Shown piece by piece: positions 45,331 to 52,435 of a stretch of 64,000 bases of DNA. The translations under genes and the position numbers were made by a program. The DNA comes from Butyrivibrio sp. Su6 (GTDB taxonomy: Bacteria > Bacillota > Clostridia > Lachnospirales > Lachnospiraceae): positions 350,914-414,913 of the forward strand of contig NZ_FNUR01000002.1 of NCBI RefSeq assembly GCF_900108105.1. Direction: 5' to 3'. Numbering within the stretch: the first letter of the stretch is position 1; each line of letters opens with the position of its first letter. The notes beneath the pieces were generated by a model. It was not told the origin of the DNA and made no database searches. It saw only the letters and a program-made list of their open reading frames with translations.

Positions 45331-46422
45331 ATGCAGCTTGCAATTTTTGGGGCACAAGGTTATGCACTGGGTGCTTATGAAGCACTACGAACTTTATATC
45401 CTAAGAGGGTTATCCCGTATTTTATAGTGTCTAAAATTGGAAATAATGCACCTGTATTAGGAAATATACCCGTAAGAGAACTATCGGAGTTTTCTTCTTC
45501 AATATCCAGGGAAGATAAGGCTGGACTTGAGGTAATCATTGCAACTCCAGAAAATGTACAACCTGAAATAGAGGAAATATTGGAAAATTATGGTTTCAAG
45601 CATTATAGTCGTTTAGATTCTGAACGATGGGGCGAGTTGATGAAGATGTTTCATATAAGGCTAGATCGTTTCCTTCCATTATCTGCTTTACCGGTTGGCT
45701 ATAATAGACCGTTCACAAGGATGTATATGGCTAAGTCGCATGTAGATAGACCTCTTAAGAATTGCCCTAAACTGCCTGAATATGTGTATCCGATACAGGC
45801 AGGTGCAGCTTTGACCGACATAAGAATCGCAGATATTACGGATAATAAAGGTGAGAACATTTCAGAGAAGAACGTTAATTATTCTGAGTTATCAGCGTTG
45901 TATTGGGTATGGAAGAATAAGCTTTGCAAGACTGGAATTCCAGAGGGTGAAGAAGGGCAGTATTATGGATTGGCTCAGTACAGGCGGATGCTTGTGTTTT
46001 CATATGATGATCTTTTGAGATTACCGGACAATGACGTGGATGTTGTGTTGCCATATCCGATGCCGTATGAGCCGAATATCCATGCGCATCATGAGCGGTA
46101 TCTAAAAGAGGTTGATTGGAATGCATTGCTGACAGCGCTAAGGGAAATGCAACCGGAGTATGCAGAATACTTTCCGCTGGTATTAGAGCAACAGTATCTC
46201 TATAACTACAATGTTATTTTGGCTAAGAAGCCAGTTCTTAGAGAGTATTGTGAGTGGCTTTTCCCGATTCTTGAAAGAACTGAAGAGTTGTCGGTTCCAA
46301 AGGGAAGTGACAGGTCGGATCGTTATATCGGGTATATGGGGGAGACGTTGGAAACCCTCTACTTCATTAAAAATGCAGAAAGACTGAATGTAGTTCACAC
46401 AGAATGCAAGCTATATGTATAA
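45331..46422 (+). CDS. DUF4422 glycosyltransferase-like protein with N-terminal Rossmann-like domain
   Basis: Residues 1-115 contain QLAIFGAQGYALGAYEAL and LEVIIATPENVQPEI. From about 150 the DUF4422 domain follows: YPIQAGAALTDIRIADI, NYSELSALYWVWKN, YGLAQYRRMLVFS (from 212), DVVLPYPMPYEPNIHAHHE and YNYNVILAKKPVLREYC. The family includes exopolysaccharide glycosyltransferases. It is the last gene of this run. The ATG follows AAAGGAAAAG. Immediately after it, at 46415, an integrase remnant overlaps its last codons. Confidence 0.82.
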   Translation: MQLAIFGAQGYALGAYEALRTLYPKRVIPYFIVSKIGNNAPVLGNIPVRELSEFSSSISREDKAGLEVIIATPENVQPEIEEILENYGFKHYSRLDSERWGELMKMFHIRLDRFLPLSALPVGYNRPFTRMYMAKSHVDRPLKNCPKLPEYVYPIQAGAALTDIRIADITDNKGENISEKNVNYSELSALYWVWKNKLCKTGIPEGEEGQYYGLAQYRRMLVFSYDDLLRLPDNDVDVVLPYPMPYEPNIHAHHERYLKEVDWNALLTALREMQPEYAEYFPLVLEQQYLYNYNVILAKKPVLREYCEWLFPILERTEELSVPKGSDRSDRYIGYMGETLETLYFIKNAERLNVVHTECKLYV

Positions 46423-46610
46423 GGATCATGTTTTATGGCTCGAACCGAAAAGGAAAGACGGACGTTATGAAGCTCGTTATATAGAAAAGCCGGGATGAAA
46501 GCGGTAAAGCAGTGTACAGAGCTGTTTATGGCAAAAGTAAGGCAGAAGTCCGGAAAAAAGTGGAAAATGCCAAAAGAGAAATGATAGGAAACCCTCCGGG
46601 CTTGATATGA
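46415..46610 (+). pseudogene. Tyrosine-recombinase (phage integrase) N-terminal remnant, frameshifted
   Basis: A frame from ATG 46415 reads LEPKRKDGRYEARYIEKPG and stops at 46498. The neighbouring frame then reads SGKAVYRAVYGKSKAEVRKK and VENAKREM before running into the repeated Uma2-flanking sequence at 46581. Together they match the arm-type DNA-binding N-terminus common in integrases of conjugative elements and phages, with one frameshift and no catalytic domain. It marks an old insertion at the end of the glycan run. Confidence 0.65.
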
Positions 46611-47112
46611 AGCAAATTTTTTTTCTCCAGTATTTTTCACAACAAAAACTCTATCTCATCCAAAATAGGCTTGAAATCAATTTGGAGTTTTCCGTCATAT
46701 AATCCTACTGGCACTTTGTCCTCGAAACCATAAATGGATACATCAAAGTCGTGGGCGAAGTCATAAACTATGATCTTAAGTTTGTCCGGATCTACCATCC
46801 AATATTCTTTTACACCGGCATTTTCATATTTTACGAGTTTGAGAGACATGTCTTTTTTTCTGGTTGTAGAAGATAAAACCTCTACAATAAAGTCCGGGCA
46901 TCCAAATATATTTTTCTTAACTATCTTATCTTTTTGGCAGATGATCATGACGTCTGGCTGGACCATGGTCTTATCATCCATATCTAATTGCACATCACAT
47001 GGAGCTATAAAAACCATGCAGTTGCCCTTATTTTTATCGATGAATTTTTTTATCTGAATGGGCATGTTCAGTGATATTATCTGATGAATCGTAGATGGGG
47101 TGTTTATTGCAT
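46581..47112. repeat. Direct repeat copy A of the Uma2 region
   Basis: About 530 bases nearly identical by eye to 48700-49231 (offset 2119). It starts at ATGATAGGAAACCCTCC and covers the 3' part and downstream flank of the Uma2 gene. Similarity fades near 47060-47112. Confidence 0.85.
46637..47112 (-). pseudogene. Truncated Uma2-family gene (copy A)
   Basis: The frame encodes the last 142 residues from an internal Met (47065), and similarity extends upstream to about 47112 (NTPSTIHQIISLN). It has QPDVMIICQKDK, CPDFIVEVLSSTTRKKD and YWMVDPDKLKIIVYD, the catalytic core of Uma2 PD-(D/E)XK-like proteins, and is almost identical to the end of the copy at 48755-49570. The N-terminal HTH part and the start of the Uma2 domain are missing, so it is probably non-functional. 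From 47113 to 47312 I see no convincing gene. Confidence 0.75.
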
Positions 47113-47312
47113 AATAAAAGTACCTAATGTGGAATTTACTTTTTTATTCAATAATCATATTATGATAGCTTTTCTATACTTGATAAAAATAAAGTAATAT
47201 GATATCCTTTCAAAGTTGCGCTTCGCGCAGAGTCTTATCCATTCGGAAATGGCAATGTTTTCTGCATATGCCTTTTTCACAGGAATTAGAATTTTGAAAG
47301 GATTATTTGCTA

Positions 47313-47897
47313 ATGAATAATGAACAAGAAGAACAAAGGTATGGCAGATGCAAGGATACATGTATTGATCATACCTATATATCTGGCGGAGAATTTAGAA
47401 AGAAGTTCGACCAAATATCTGATTCACCGGAATTAAATAAGCTATTGTATAACTTGGCAAAAAAGATGCTATTTCATAGAAGCGGGACAAACTATGAAGA
47501 TATGTATTGGATAGATGCGGAAAGCGTTGAAGTTGTAGCTCAAGTTACGGATTCGATAGAGGAATCCAGAGTAATTTATCCACATAACATTGTAAATTTC
47601 TTAAAGATGCATTCTGGATTAGTAACCATTCATTCGCATCCAGCAGGATTACCGCCAAGTATTGAGGATTTTAATTCGAATTATATATATGGTTATAATT
47701 TAGGAATAGTTATTGGGCATAATGGTAAATTATATCTATATAACAGTAATGAGGAAATTGATAAATTATATTTTGAGTTAAAAGTTGAATCATATAGATC
47801 GCTTGGATATAATGAAAGTGAATCTAGAGAAAAAGCAATAAAGTTTTGCATGGAGAAGTTCGATATTAACTATAAGGAGGTGACAATAGATGAATAA
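47313..47897 (+). CDS. JAMM/MPN-domain metalloprotease-like protein
   Basis: This 194-residue protein has LVTIHSHPAGLPPSIEDF, giving His107, His109, Ser116 and Asp119, a close match to the JAMM zinc motif. The preceding strands (DMYWIDAESVEVVAQV) fit the fold and may supply the Glu. Bacterial JAMM proteins remove ubiquitin-like or other tags, or act in toxin and defence modules. Its stop overlaps the start of a small gene by eight bases, so they form a pair. A TTG at 47307 is possible; GAAAGGA precedes both. It is an accessory gene between two repeats. Confidence 0.72.
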   Translation: MNNEQEEQRYGRCKDTCIDHTYISGGEFRKKFDQISDSPELNKLLYNLAKKMLFHRSGTNYEDMYWIDAESVEVVAQVTDSIEESRVIYPHNIVNFLKMHSGLVTIHSHPAGLPPSIEDFNSNYIYGYNLGIVIGHNGKLYLYNSNEEIDKLYFELKVESYRSLGYNESESREKAIKFCMEKFDINYKEVTIDE

Positions 47898-48069
47898 GTA
47901 TAACGAATATGAATCAGTATATGAAGATGATAGAAATATTATTCCTGATTGTGTTTTTTCGATGTCACCTGAGGAAAGAGAGGCTGAGGAACAGAGATTG
48001 TTCCGTGAAATGAAAGAGCATCCCTGTAAAAAGAAAAAGCCAGCATGCAGTGTGCAATTTAATATTTGA
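47890..48069 (+). CDS. Small acidic/lysine-tailed protein coupled to the JAMM gene
   Basis: The ATG at 47890, after a very good AAGGAGGTGA site, opens a 59-residue frame overlapping the JAMM stop by eight bases. The product is acidic at the start (NKYNEYESVYEDD), has a helical MSPEEREAEEQRLFREMKEH segment, and ends in a Cys/Lys-rich tail (CKKKKPACSVQFNI). I do not recognise it. The strong ribosome site and overlap make it a probable real gene, perhaps substrate, inhibitor or antitoxin partner of the JAMM protein. Confidence 0.65.
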   Translation: MNKYNEYESVYEDDRNIIPDCVFSMSPEEREAEEQRLFREMKEHPCKKKKPACSVQFNI

Positions 48070-48102
48070 TTAGAAAGATTGGCTGAGATAATTCGATTAT
48101 TA

Positions 48103-48138
48103 AACTTCCCGCACTTTTTACAATGTGGGAAGTTTTTA
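48103..48138 (+). terminator. Rho-independent terminator after the JAMM pair
   Basis: AACTTCCCGCAC pairs with GTGGGAAGTT (one bulge) and is followed by TTTTTATA. Confidence 0.82.
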
Positions 48139-48163
48139 TATTAATAAAGAAGGGCAGCAACTT

Positions 48164-48367
48164 ATGAGGGTAGCAGTAATTGGAACAGGCTATGTTGTCC
48201 TTGTTACAGGAACATTCTTTGCAGAGATGGGAAACACTGTGTGGTGCGTGGATGTAAATGAAGAAAAGATTGAAAAGTTAAAGAAGGGAATTATCCCAAT
48301 ATATGAGCAAGGGCTTTCGGAAATGGTTGAAAGAAATCATACTTCAGGGATGTTGAATGTCAAGTAA
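48164..48367 (+). pseudogene. Truncated UDP-glucose 6-dehydrogenase gene
   Basis: The ATG at 48164 starts [20 protein letters not shown] followed by [16 protein letters not shown] and [14 protein letters not shown], the NAD-binding N-terminus of Ugd. The frame ends after 67 residues (normal length about 390-450), where an IS-like remnant begins. The nucleotide loop also has Val for the usual Gly (GYVVL for GYVGL). It is a dead fragment. Loss of Ugd here means UDP-glucuronate would have to come from another gene. Confidence 0.85.
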
Positions 48368-48699
48368 AATTGACCCACTTTTACAACACTTGAATCTGAC
48401 CCACCCCTAGATCCGCCAGTGCAATTTTGAGGGCGGGTCAGTTTTATTTATAAATCTCGATTTTTACACTGTGAATTGACCCACCTTTTAATGAGTTACC
48501 AGTGTGTATCCAGCACCGGTAAGTGCTGTTTTATCTATGATCATTGTCTTGTTCAAGATATCCATGACAACATACCTGCTAAGTTCTAGTAGTCTGTCAC
48601 CGATAAGTTCCTTCACGAGCTTCTCCATAGCCTCAGCCTTGGGAGCATTTCTTTCTATTTTGTCCTCGCATATATGCTGTGGTTTAACTGGGGAGCATA
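48368..48699. mobile_element. Degenerate insertion-sequence remnant
   Basis: Repeated GACCCAC motifs (TTGACCCACTTTTAC, TGACCCACCCC, TTGACCCACCTTTTA) and one inverted GGGCGGGTCA lie at 48368-48495, like the terminal repeats of IS21-type elements, at the point where the ugd fragment breaks off. On the minus strand, 48480-48660 reads MEKLVKELIGDRLLELSRYV and DKTALTGAGYTLVTH, a C-terminal piece of an unidentified protein. No intact transposase is present. Confidence 0.5.
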
Positions 48700-49231
48700 A
48701 TGATAGGAAACCCTCCGGGCTTGATATGAAGCAAATTTTTTTCGCCAGTATTTTTCACAACAAAAATTCTATCTCATCCAAAATAGGCTTGAAATCAATC
48801 TGGAGTTTTCCGTCATATAATCCTACTGGCACTTTGTCCTCGAAACCATAAATGGATACATCAAAGTCGTGGGCGAAGTCATAAACTATGATCTTAAGTT
48901 TGTCCGGATCTACCATCCAGTATTCTTTCACGCCGGCATTTTCATATTTTGCGAGTTTGAGAGACATGTCTTTTTTTCTGGTTGTAGAAGATAAAACCTC
49001 TACAATGAAGTCAGGGCAGCCAAATATATTTTTCTTAACTATCTTATCTTTTTGGCAGATGATCATGACGTCTGGCTGGACCATGGTCTTATTGTCCATG
49101 TCCAATTGTACATCGCAAGGAGCTATAAATACCATGCAGTCACCTTTATTTTTGTCTATGAAACTTGATATTTGGATAGACATATTTAGCGAAATAATCT
49201 GATGAATGGTAGATGGGGTGCTCATGTCATA
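48700..49231. repeat. Direct repeat copy B of the Uma2 region
   Basis: The partner of 46581-47112. Copy B is continuous with an intact Uma2 gene, so it is the likely parent of the truncated copy A. Confidence 0.85.
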
Positions 49232-49570
49232 AAAAACTCCATCTATCAGCTCTACTCTCTGATCGTCAGGAAGTGCATAATAATCGTCAAGCGTGTATTC
49301 ACCAGGCTTTTTGTCAGAAGGAATAATTGTTTGGCTGTTATATTGCGCTGTTTCTCCAAAAGCAGGCTCATCTTCATTGAGGGTATTCGAATCAGATTCG
49401 GGTTTCAATACTTTTTCAAGAGCAAGTAATGTGTCATATCTTGGAGATGATGTTATTTTTCCGAGGACCTTTTGGACAGTACCAACCGGAACGCCGGAAA
49501 GAGATGCAATCTGCGCGTAAGTTAATCTCAGTTGGTTCTTTTGACGTATCATTTCGTCCACTGTCATCAT
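48755..49570 (-). CDS. Uma2-family endonuclease-like protein with N-terminal helix-turn-helix
   Basis: The 271-residue protein has an N-terminal HTH (RLTYAQIASLSGVPVGTVQK), a linker, then a Uma2 domain: YTLDDYYALPDDQRVELIDG, STIHQIISLNMSIQI, VQPDVMIICQKDK, FIVEVLSSTTRKKDMSLKL and EYWMVDPDKLKIIVYD. Uma2 proteins are PD-(D/E)XK-fold putative endonucleases of unknown biological role, often in many copies. AAGGAGG (plus-strand 49579-49585) eight bases before the ATG at 49570 sets the start; longer readings to 49603 or 49783 lack a site. The HTH suggests self-regulation or site-directed binding. Confidence 0.8.
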   Translation of the reverse strand: MMTVDEMIRQKNQLRLTYAQIASLSGVPVGTVQKVLGKITSSPRYDTLLALEKVLKPESDSNTLNEDEPAFGETAQYNSQTIIPSDKKPGEYTLDDYYALPDDQRVELIDGVFYDMSTPSTIHQIISLNMSIQISSFIDKNKGDCMVFIAPCDVQLDMDNKTMVQPDVMIICQKDKIVKKNIFGCPDFIVEVLSSTTRKKDMSLKLAKYENAGVKEYWMVDPDKLKIIVYDFAHDFDVSIYGFEDKVPVGLYDGKLQIDFKPILDEIEFLL

Positions 49571-49722
49571 TAGTATGTCCTCCTTAGAAAATTTGTTTGG
49601 CATAATGATAATATAAATTGGATGGAGAATCAACCAAAAATGGATTGATTGTGACTTATAAATATCCAATAAATATCCTACAAATATCCATAGCTGCTCC
49701 TTATGGGAAACGTTCAAACCCC

Positions 49723-49759
49723 AAAAGCAACCCCATAAAATAACAAGAGGGTTGCTTTT
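49723..49759. other. Perfect inverted repeat in the divergent intergenic region
   Basis: AAAAGCAACCC at 49723-49733 and GGGTTGCTTTT at 49749-49759 form an 11-base stem with a 15-base loop, and GGGTTGCTTTTT repeats right after. It could be a bidirectional terminator, a leader attenuator or an operator between the Uma2 and ATPase genes. Confidence 0.6.
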
Positions 49760-49800
49760 AGGGTTGCTTTTTGCTATGCTCAATACATGGAGGATATATT

Positions 49801-51630
49801 ATGTCAGATAGCAAGCTGGAAGCAATTATTGCTGAGATAGGATCTTTGCCCAAGGGCAACTTAACATACAAAGTTATAAGAGGTAAGCCTAGGATGTACC
49901 TTCAGTGGTATGAAGGTGGAAAGAAGATCAATAAGTATGTAAAAGCCAAAGATGAGCCAATAGTCTTAGCACAGATAAAAAGGAGAAAGCACCTTCAGGA
50001 AGAACTTAAGCAGTTGGTTGAAGATGAAAACTATGGAAGCTTTGTAGCAGAGGATACACCTCACTTTGAGACTAAAAAGCTGAGGCCAATGGAGATCTAC
50101 AAAACTCGCGTTGTTACTGGTAGTGCGCTTAAGAACATGTGCGCTGTAGCTCAAAAGTACGGAGAAAGGGACTGCATTGCACCTCTGAAAAAATACCTCC
50201 AATATGGATTGCCTGGAAAAGTCTGTCTGATCTACGGCCTTAGGCGAACTGGTAAAACAACTATTATTTTTCAGGCTATGTCTGAGCTTCCGGCAGATGA
50301 AACAGCATATATCAAGATCATGACATCAGATACTATGGATCAGCTTAATGATGATCTTAGGAAAATGATTAACGCCGGGATTAAGTATGTGTTTATTGAT
50401 GAAGTGACACTTCTTGGTGAATTCATCGATTCAGCGTCACTTTTCTCTGATGTTTATGCATCAATGGGCATGAAGATAGTACTCTCAGGTACAGATTCTC
50501 TTGGATTTCTGCTTAGTACTGGTGATGAGCTTTATGATAGAGCCTACACAATTCATACTACATTTATTCCATTCAAGGAGTATTCGAGGCTTCTTGGAAT
50601 CAATGATGTGGACGAATACATTCGTTATGGCGGCACATTCATGATGGGGGAAAAAAATTTTGATGCCGAAGAGTTACTGGATGAAAGCATTTCTTTTCGC
50701 GACGATGAATCAACCAGGCGCTATATTGATACTGCAATAGCCAGAAATATTCAGCATAGTCTGGCAAACTATCAATATGGTGGTCATTTCATGCATCTTG
50801 AGGAATTATATGAAGCAGGTGAATTAACTGGTGCGATCAACAGGATCATAGAGGATATGAATCACAGATTTTTGATCTCGGTCCTCACTAAGGATTTTGT
50901 ATCACATGATTTGGGCACTGCAAGACAGCTTGAACGCAAAAAGGCAATGCTCCAGTCCAGAGAAAGCATACTTGAAAAAGTTGATTGTAAAGAAATAACT
51001 AATAGACTTCAGAAGATACTCGATATTAGAAATAAAAAAGATATGACGGTTGAGATAACTAGGGAGCATGTAGAAGAGATAAAGTCGTATCTTCATTTAC
51101 TGGATCTCATTGTGAATTGCCCTACGGAGCAAATTGGGGTAAAAGAGCCTAAAGAACAGATCATCTTTACTCAGCCGGGAATGAGATACTGCCAGGCAGA
51201 GGCACTTGTGCACGTTCTCATGAAAGACGAGATTTTCTCTAAGTACCCTATAAAGGAAAGGCAGGAAATCTGTGAGGGAATACTTAGAGAGGTAAGAGGC
51301 AGGATGCTGGAAGATATAGTGCTTTTAGAAACCAGGAAGAGGCAATCCAGGAAGAAACGAGTATTTAAACTGTTATTCAGCATTGGAGAGATTGATATGG
51401 TCATTTATGATGAGGATAATCTAACCTGCGAATTGTATGAGATCAAGCACAGTGACAAGATAGTTGAGGAACAGTACAAACACTTGATAGATGAAGAAAA
51501 ATGTAAAGAGATAGAATTTAACTATGGTGAAATTATCTCAAGGACAGTTTTGTACCGTGGTGAAAATGCAGTAGTTGACGGAATAAAGTATCAAAATGTA
51601 GAAGAGTATTTGAAAGAAAGTGTTGATTAA
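49801..51630 (+). CDS. AAA-family ATPase with C-terminal PD-(D/E)XK-like domain
   Basis: This 609-residue protein has an N-terminal approximately 100-residue domain (YKVIRGKPRMYLQWYEGGKK, a DNA-binding-like segment), then an AAA_14-type ATPase with Walker A LIYGLRRTGKTTII (145-153) and Walker B YVFIDEVTLLGEF (196-), and a sensor-like IVLSGTDSLGFLLS. The C-terminus (GEIDMVIYDEDN, CELYEIKHSDK) fits a nuclease-like D...ExK, as in DUF4143-type ATPases. These proteins are common in accessory regions and may act in defence or stress, but functions are largely unknown. GGAGGA at 49789-49794 sets the ATG. Confidence 0.78.
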   Translation: MSDSKLEAIIAEIGSLPKGNLTYKVIRGKPRMYLQWYEGGKKINKYVKAKDEPIVLAQIKRRKHLQEELKQLVEDENYGSFVAEDTPHFETKKLRPMEIYKTRVVTGSALKNMCAVAQKYGERDCIAPLKKYLQYGLPGKVCLIYGLRRTGKTTIIFQAMSELPADETAYIKIMTSDTMDQLNDDLRKMINAGIKYVFIDEVTLLGEFIDSASLFSDVYASMGMKIVLSGTDSLGFLLSTGDELYDRAYTIHTTFIPFKEYSRLLGINDVDEYIRYGGTFMMGEKNFDAEELLDESISFRDDESTRRYIDTAIARNIQHSLANYQYGGHFMHLEELYEAGELTGAINRIIEDMNHRFLISVLTKDFVSHDLGTARQLERKKAMLQSRESILEKVDCKEITNRLQKILDIRNKKDMTVEITREHVEEIKSYLHLLDLIVNCPTEQIGVKEPKEQIIFTQPGMRYCQAEALVHVLMKDEIFSKYPIKERQEICEGILREVRGRMLEDIVLLETRKRQSRKKRVFKLLFSIGEIDMVIYDEDNLTCELYEIKHSDKIVEEQYKHLIDEEKCKEIEFNYGEIISRTVLYRGENAVVDGIKYQNVEEYLKESVD

Positions 51631-51660
51631 TTAACGATATTAAGCAGATTTCTTACTAAG

Positions 51661-51710
51661 AAGTATATAAGAGTATATAATTGAAATGTAAGTATATAAA
51701 AGTATATAAG
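51661..51710. repeat. Tandem 10-base AGTATATAA repeat before the cytidylyltransferase gene
   Basis: The units AAGTATATAA, GAGTATATAA, (TTGAAATGTA), AGTATATAAA and AGTATATAAG are spaced about one helical turn apart and end 14 bases before the ATG at 51725. They could be an operator or simply an AT-rich promoter region. Confidence 0.6.
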
Positions 51711-51724
51711 AAAGCGAGGTGCCT

Positions 51725-52435
51725 ATGAATATTGCAATTATTCTTGCCGGCGGGATTGGCAGCAGGATTGGATCGGAAGTACCAAAGCAGTTTGTGGAGT
51801 TGTCTGGACAGATGATGATCATGCATAGCATGGCGCCCTTTGGCAGATCTGTGTACGTTAATAACATTCTGATCGTGGCCGCTGAGGAGTGGCGTGACAG
51901 GATTGAAGATGCCGTCGCGGATGATCCGCAGATAAGTGAGAAAATCCTGGGATTTTCTGACCCGGGAGATAACAGGCAGCTTTCTATTTATAATGCGTTA
52001 AAAGAGATAGAGCAAATGGGACTTGGTGATATGACCGATAATATTATTATCCATGACGCTGCAAGACCTTTTGTTACAGAAGAGATGATAGAGGAGTGCT
52101 TTAAGGCGCTTGATAGCCATGATGGTGCGATGCCTGTTCTTCCTATGAATGATACTGTGTATTTCAGCAGGACAGGGGCTCGGGTGGACGAGCTGCTTAA
52201 CCGCAATACTATTTTTGCCGGGCAGGCGCCGGAAGCTTTTAATTATAAGAAGTATTTAGAGGCGAATGAAGCTCTTTTGCCCGATAAGATCAGAATGATA
52301 AAGGGCTCCACAGAACCTGCTGTAATGGCGGGGATGGACGTTGCCATGATTCCGGGTGATCAGAGGAACTTCAAGGTGACAACTCAGGTGGATCTTGACA
52401 GAGCAGAAGAGATTATGAGGGAAAACTATCTATGA
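51725..52435 (+). CDS. tarI: IspD/TarI-type cytidylyltransferase
   Basis: The 236-residue protein has AIILAGGIGSRIGSEVPKQF (glycine loop 8-15, PKQ 20-22), IIHDAARPFVTEEMIEECF and NRNTIFAGQAPEAFNY, with NFKVTTQVDLDRAEEI at the end, all features of the IspD/TarI family. The neighbour is a polyol-phosphate dehydrogenase, so it probably makes CDP-ribitol or another CDP-pentitol from the polyol 5-phosphate, not the isoprenoid intermediate. The four-base overlap (ATGA) with the dehydrogenase supports coupling. GAGG at 51716-51719 sets the ATG at 51725. IspD activity cannot be fully excluded. Confidence 0.75.
   Translation: MNIAIILAGGIGSRIGSEVPKQFVELSGQMMIMHSMAPFGRSVYVNNILIVAAEEWRDRIEDAVADDPQISEKILGFSDPGDNRQLSIYNALKEIEQMGLGDMTDNIIIHDAARPFVTEEMIEECFKALDSHDGAMPVLPMNDTVYFSRTGARVDELLNRNTIFAGQAPEAFNYKKYLEANEALLPDKIRMIKGSTEPAVMAGMDVAMIPGDQRNFKVTTQVDLDRAEEIMRENYL

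Noticed and set aside
47155..47361. A minus-strand 68-codon frame with a protein-like stretch (KAYAENIAISEWIRLCAKRN)
   Set aside because: It overlaps the start of the JAMM gene, has no good ribosome site, and I could not tie it to a family. It might be a gene relic.
48164..48367. A functional short UDP-glucose dehydrogenase
   Set aside because: Only the first sixth of the protein is present and the NAD loop is altered.
48504..48851. A plus-strand 115-codon frame across the IS remnant and Uma2 end
   Set aside because: It crosses two unrelated segments and lies antisense to the Uma2 gene; no coding signal of its own.
51661..51710. AGTATATAA repeats as a CRISPR-like array
   Set aside because: Units are 10 bases, directly adjacent, with no spacers and no cas genes.
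51725..52435. Housekeeping IspD of isoprenoid synthesis
   Set aside because: The four-base overlap with a polyol-phosphate dehydrogenase gene makes a TarI-type role more likely, though not proven.
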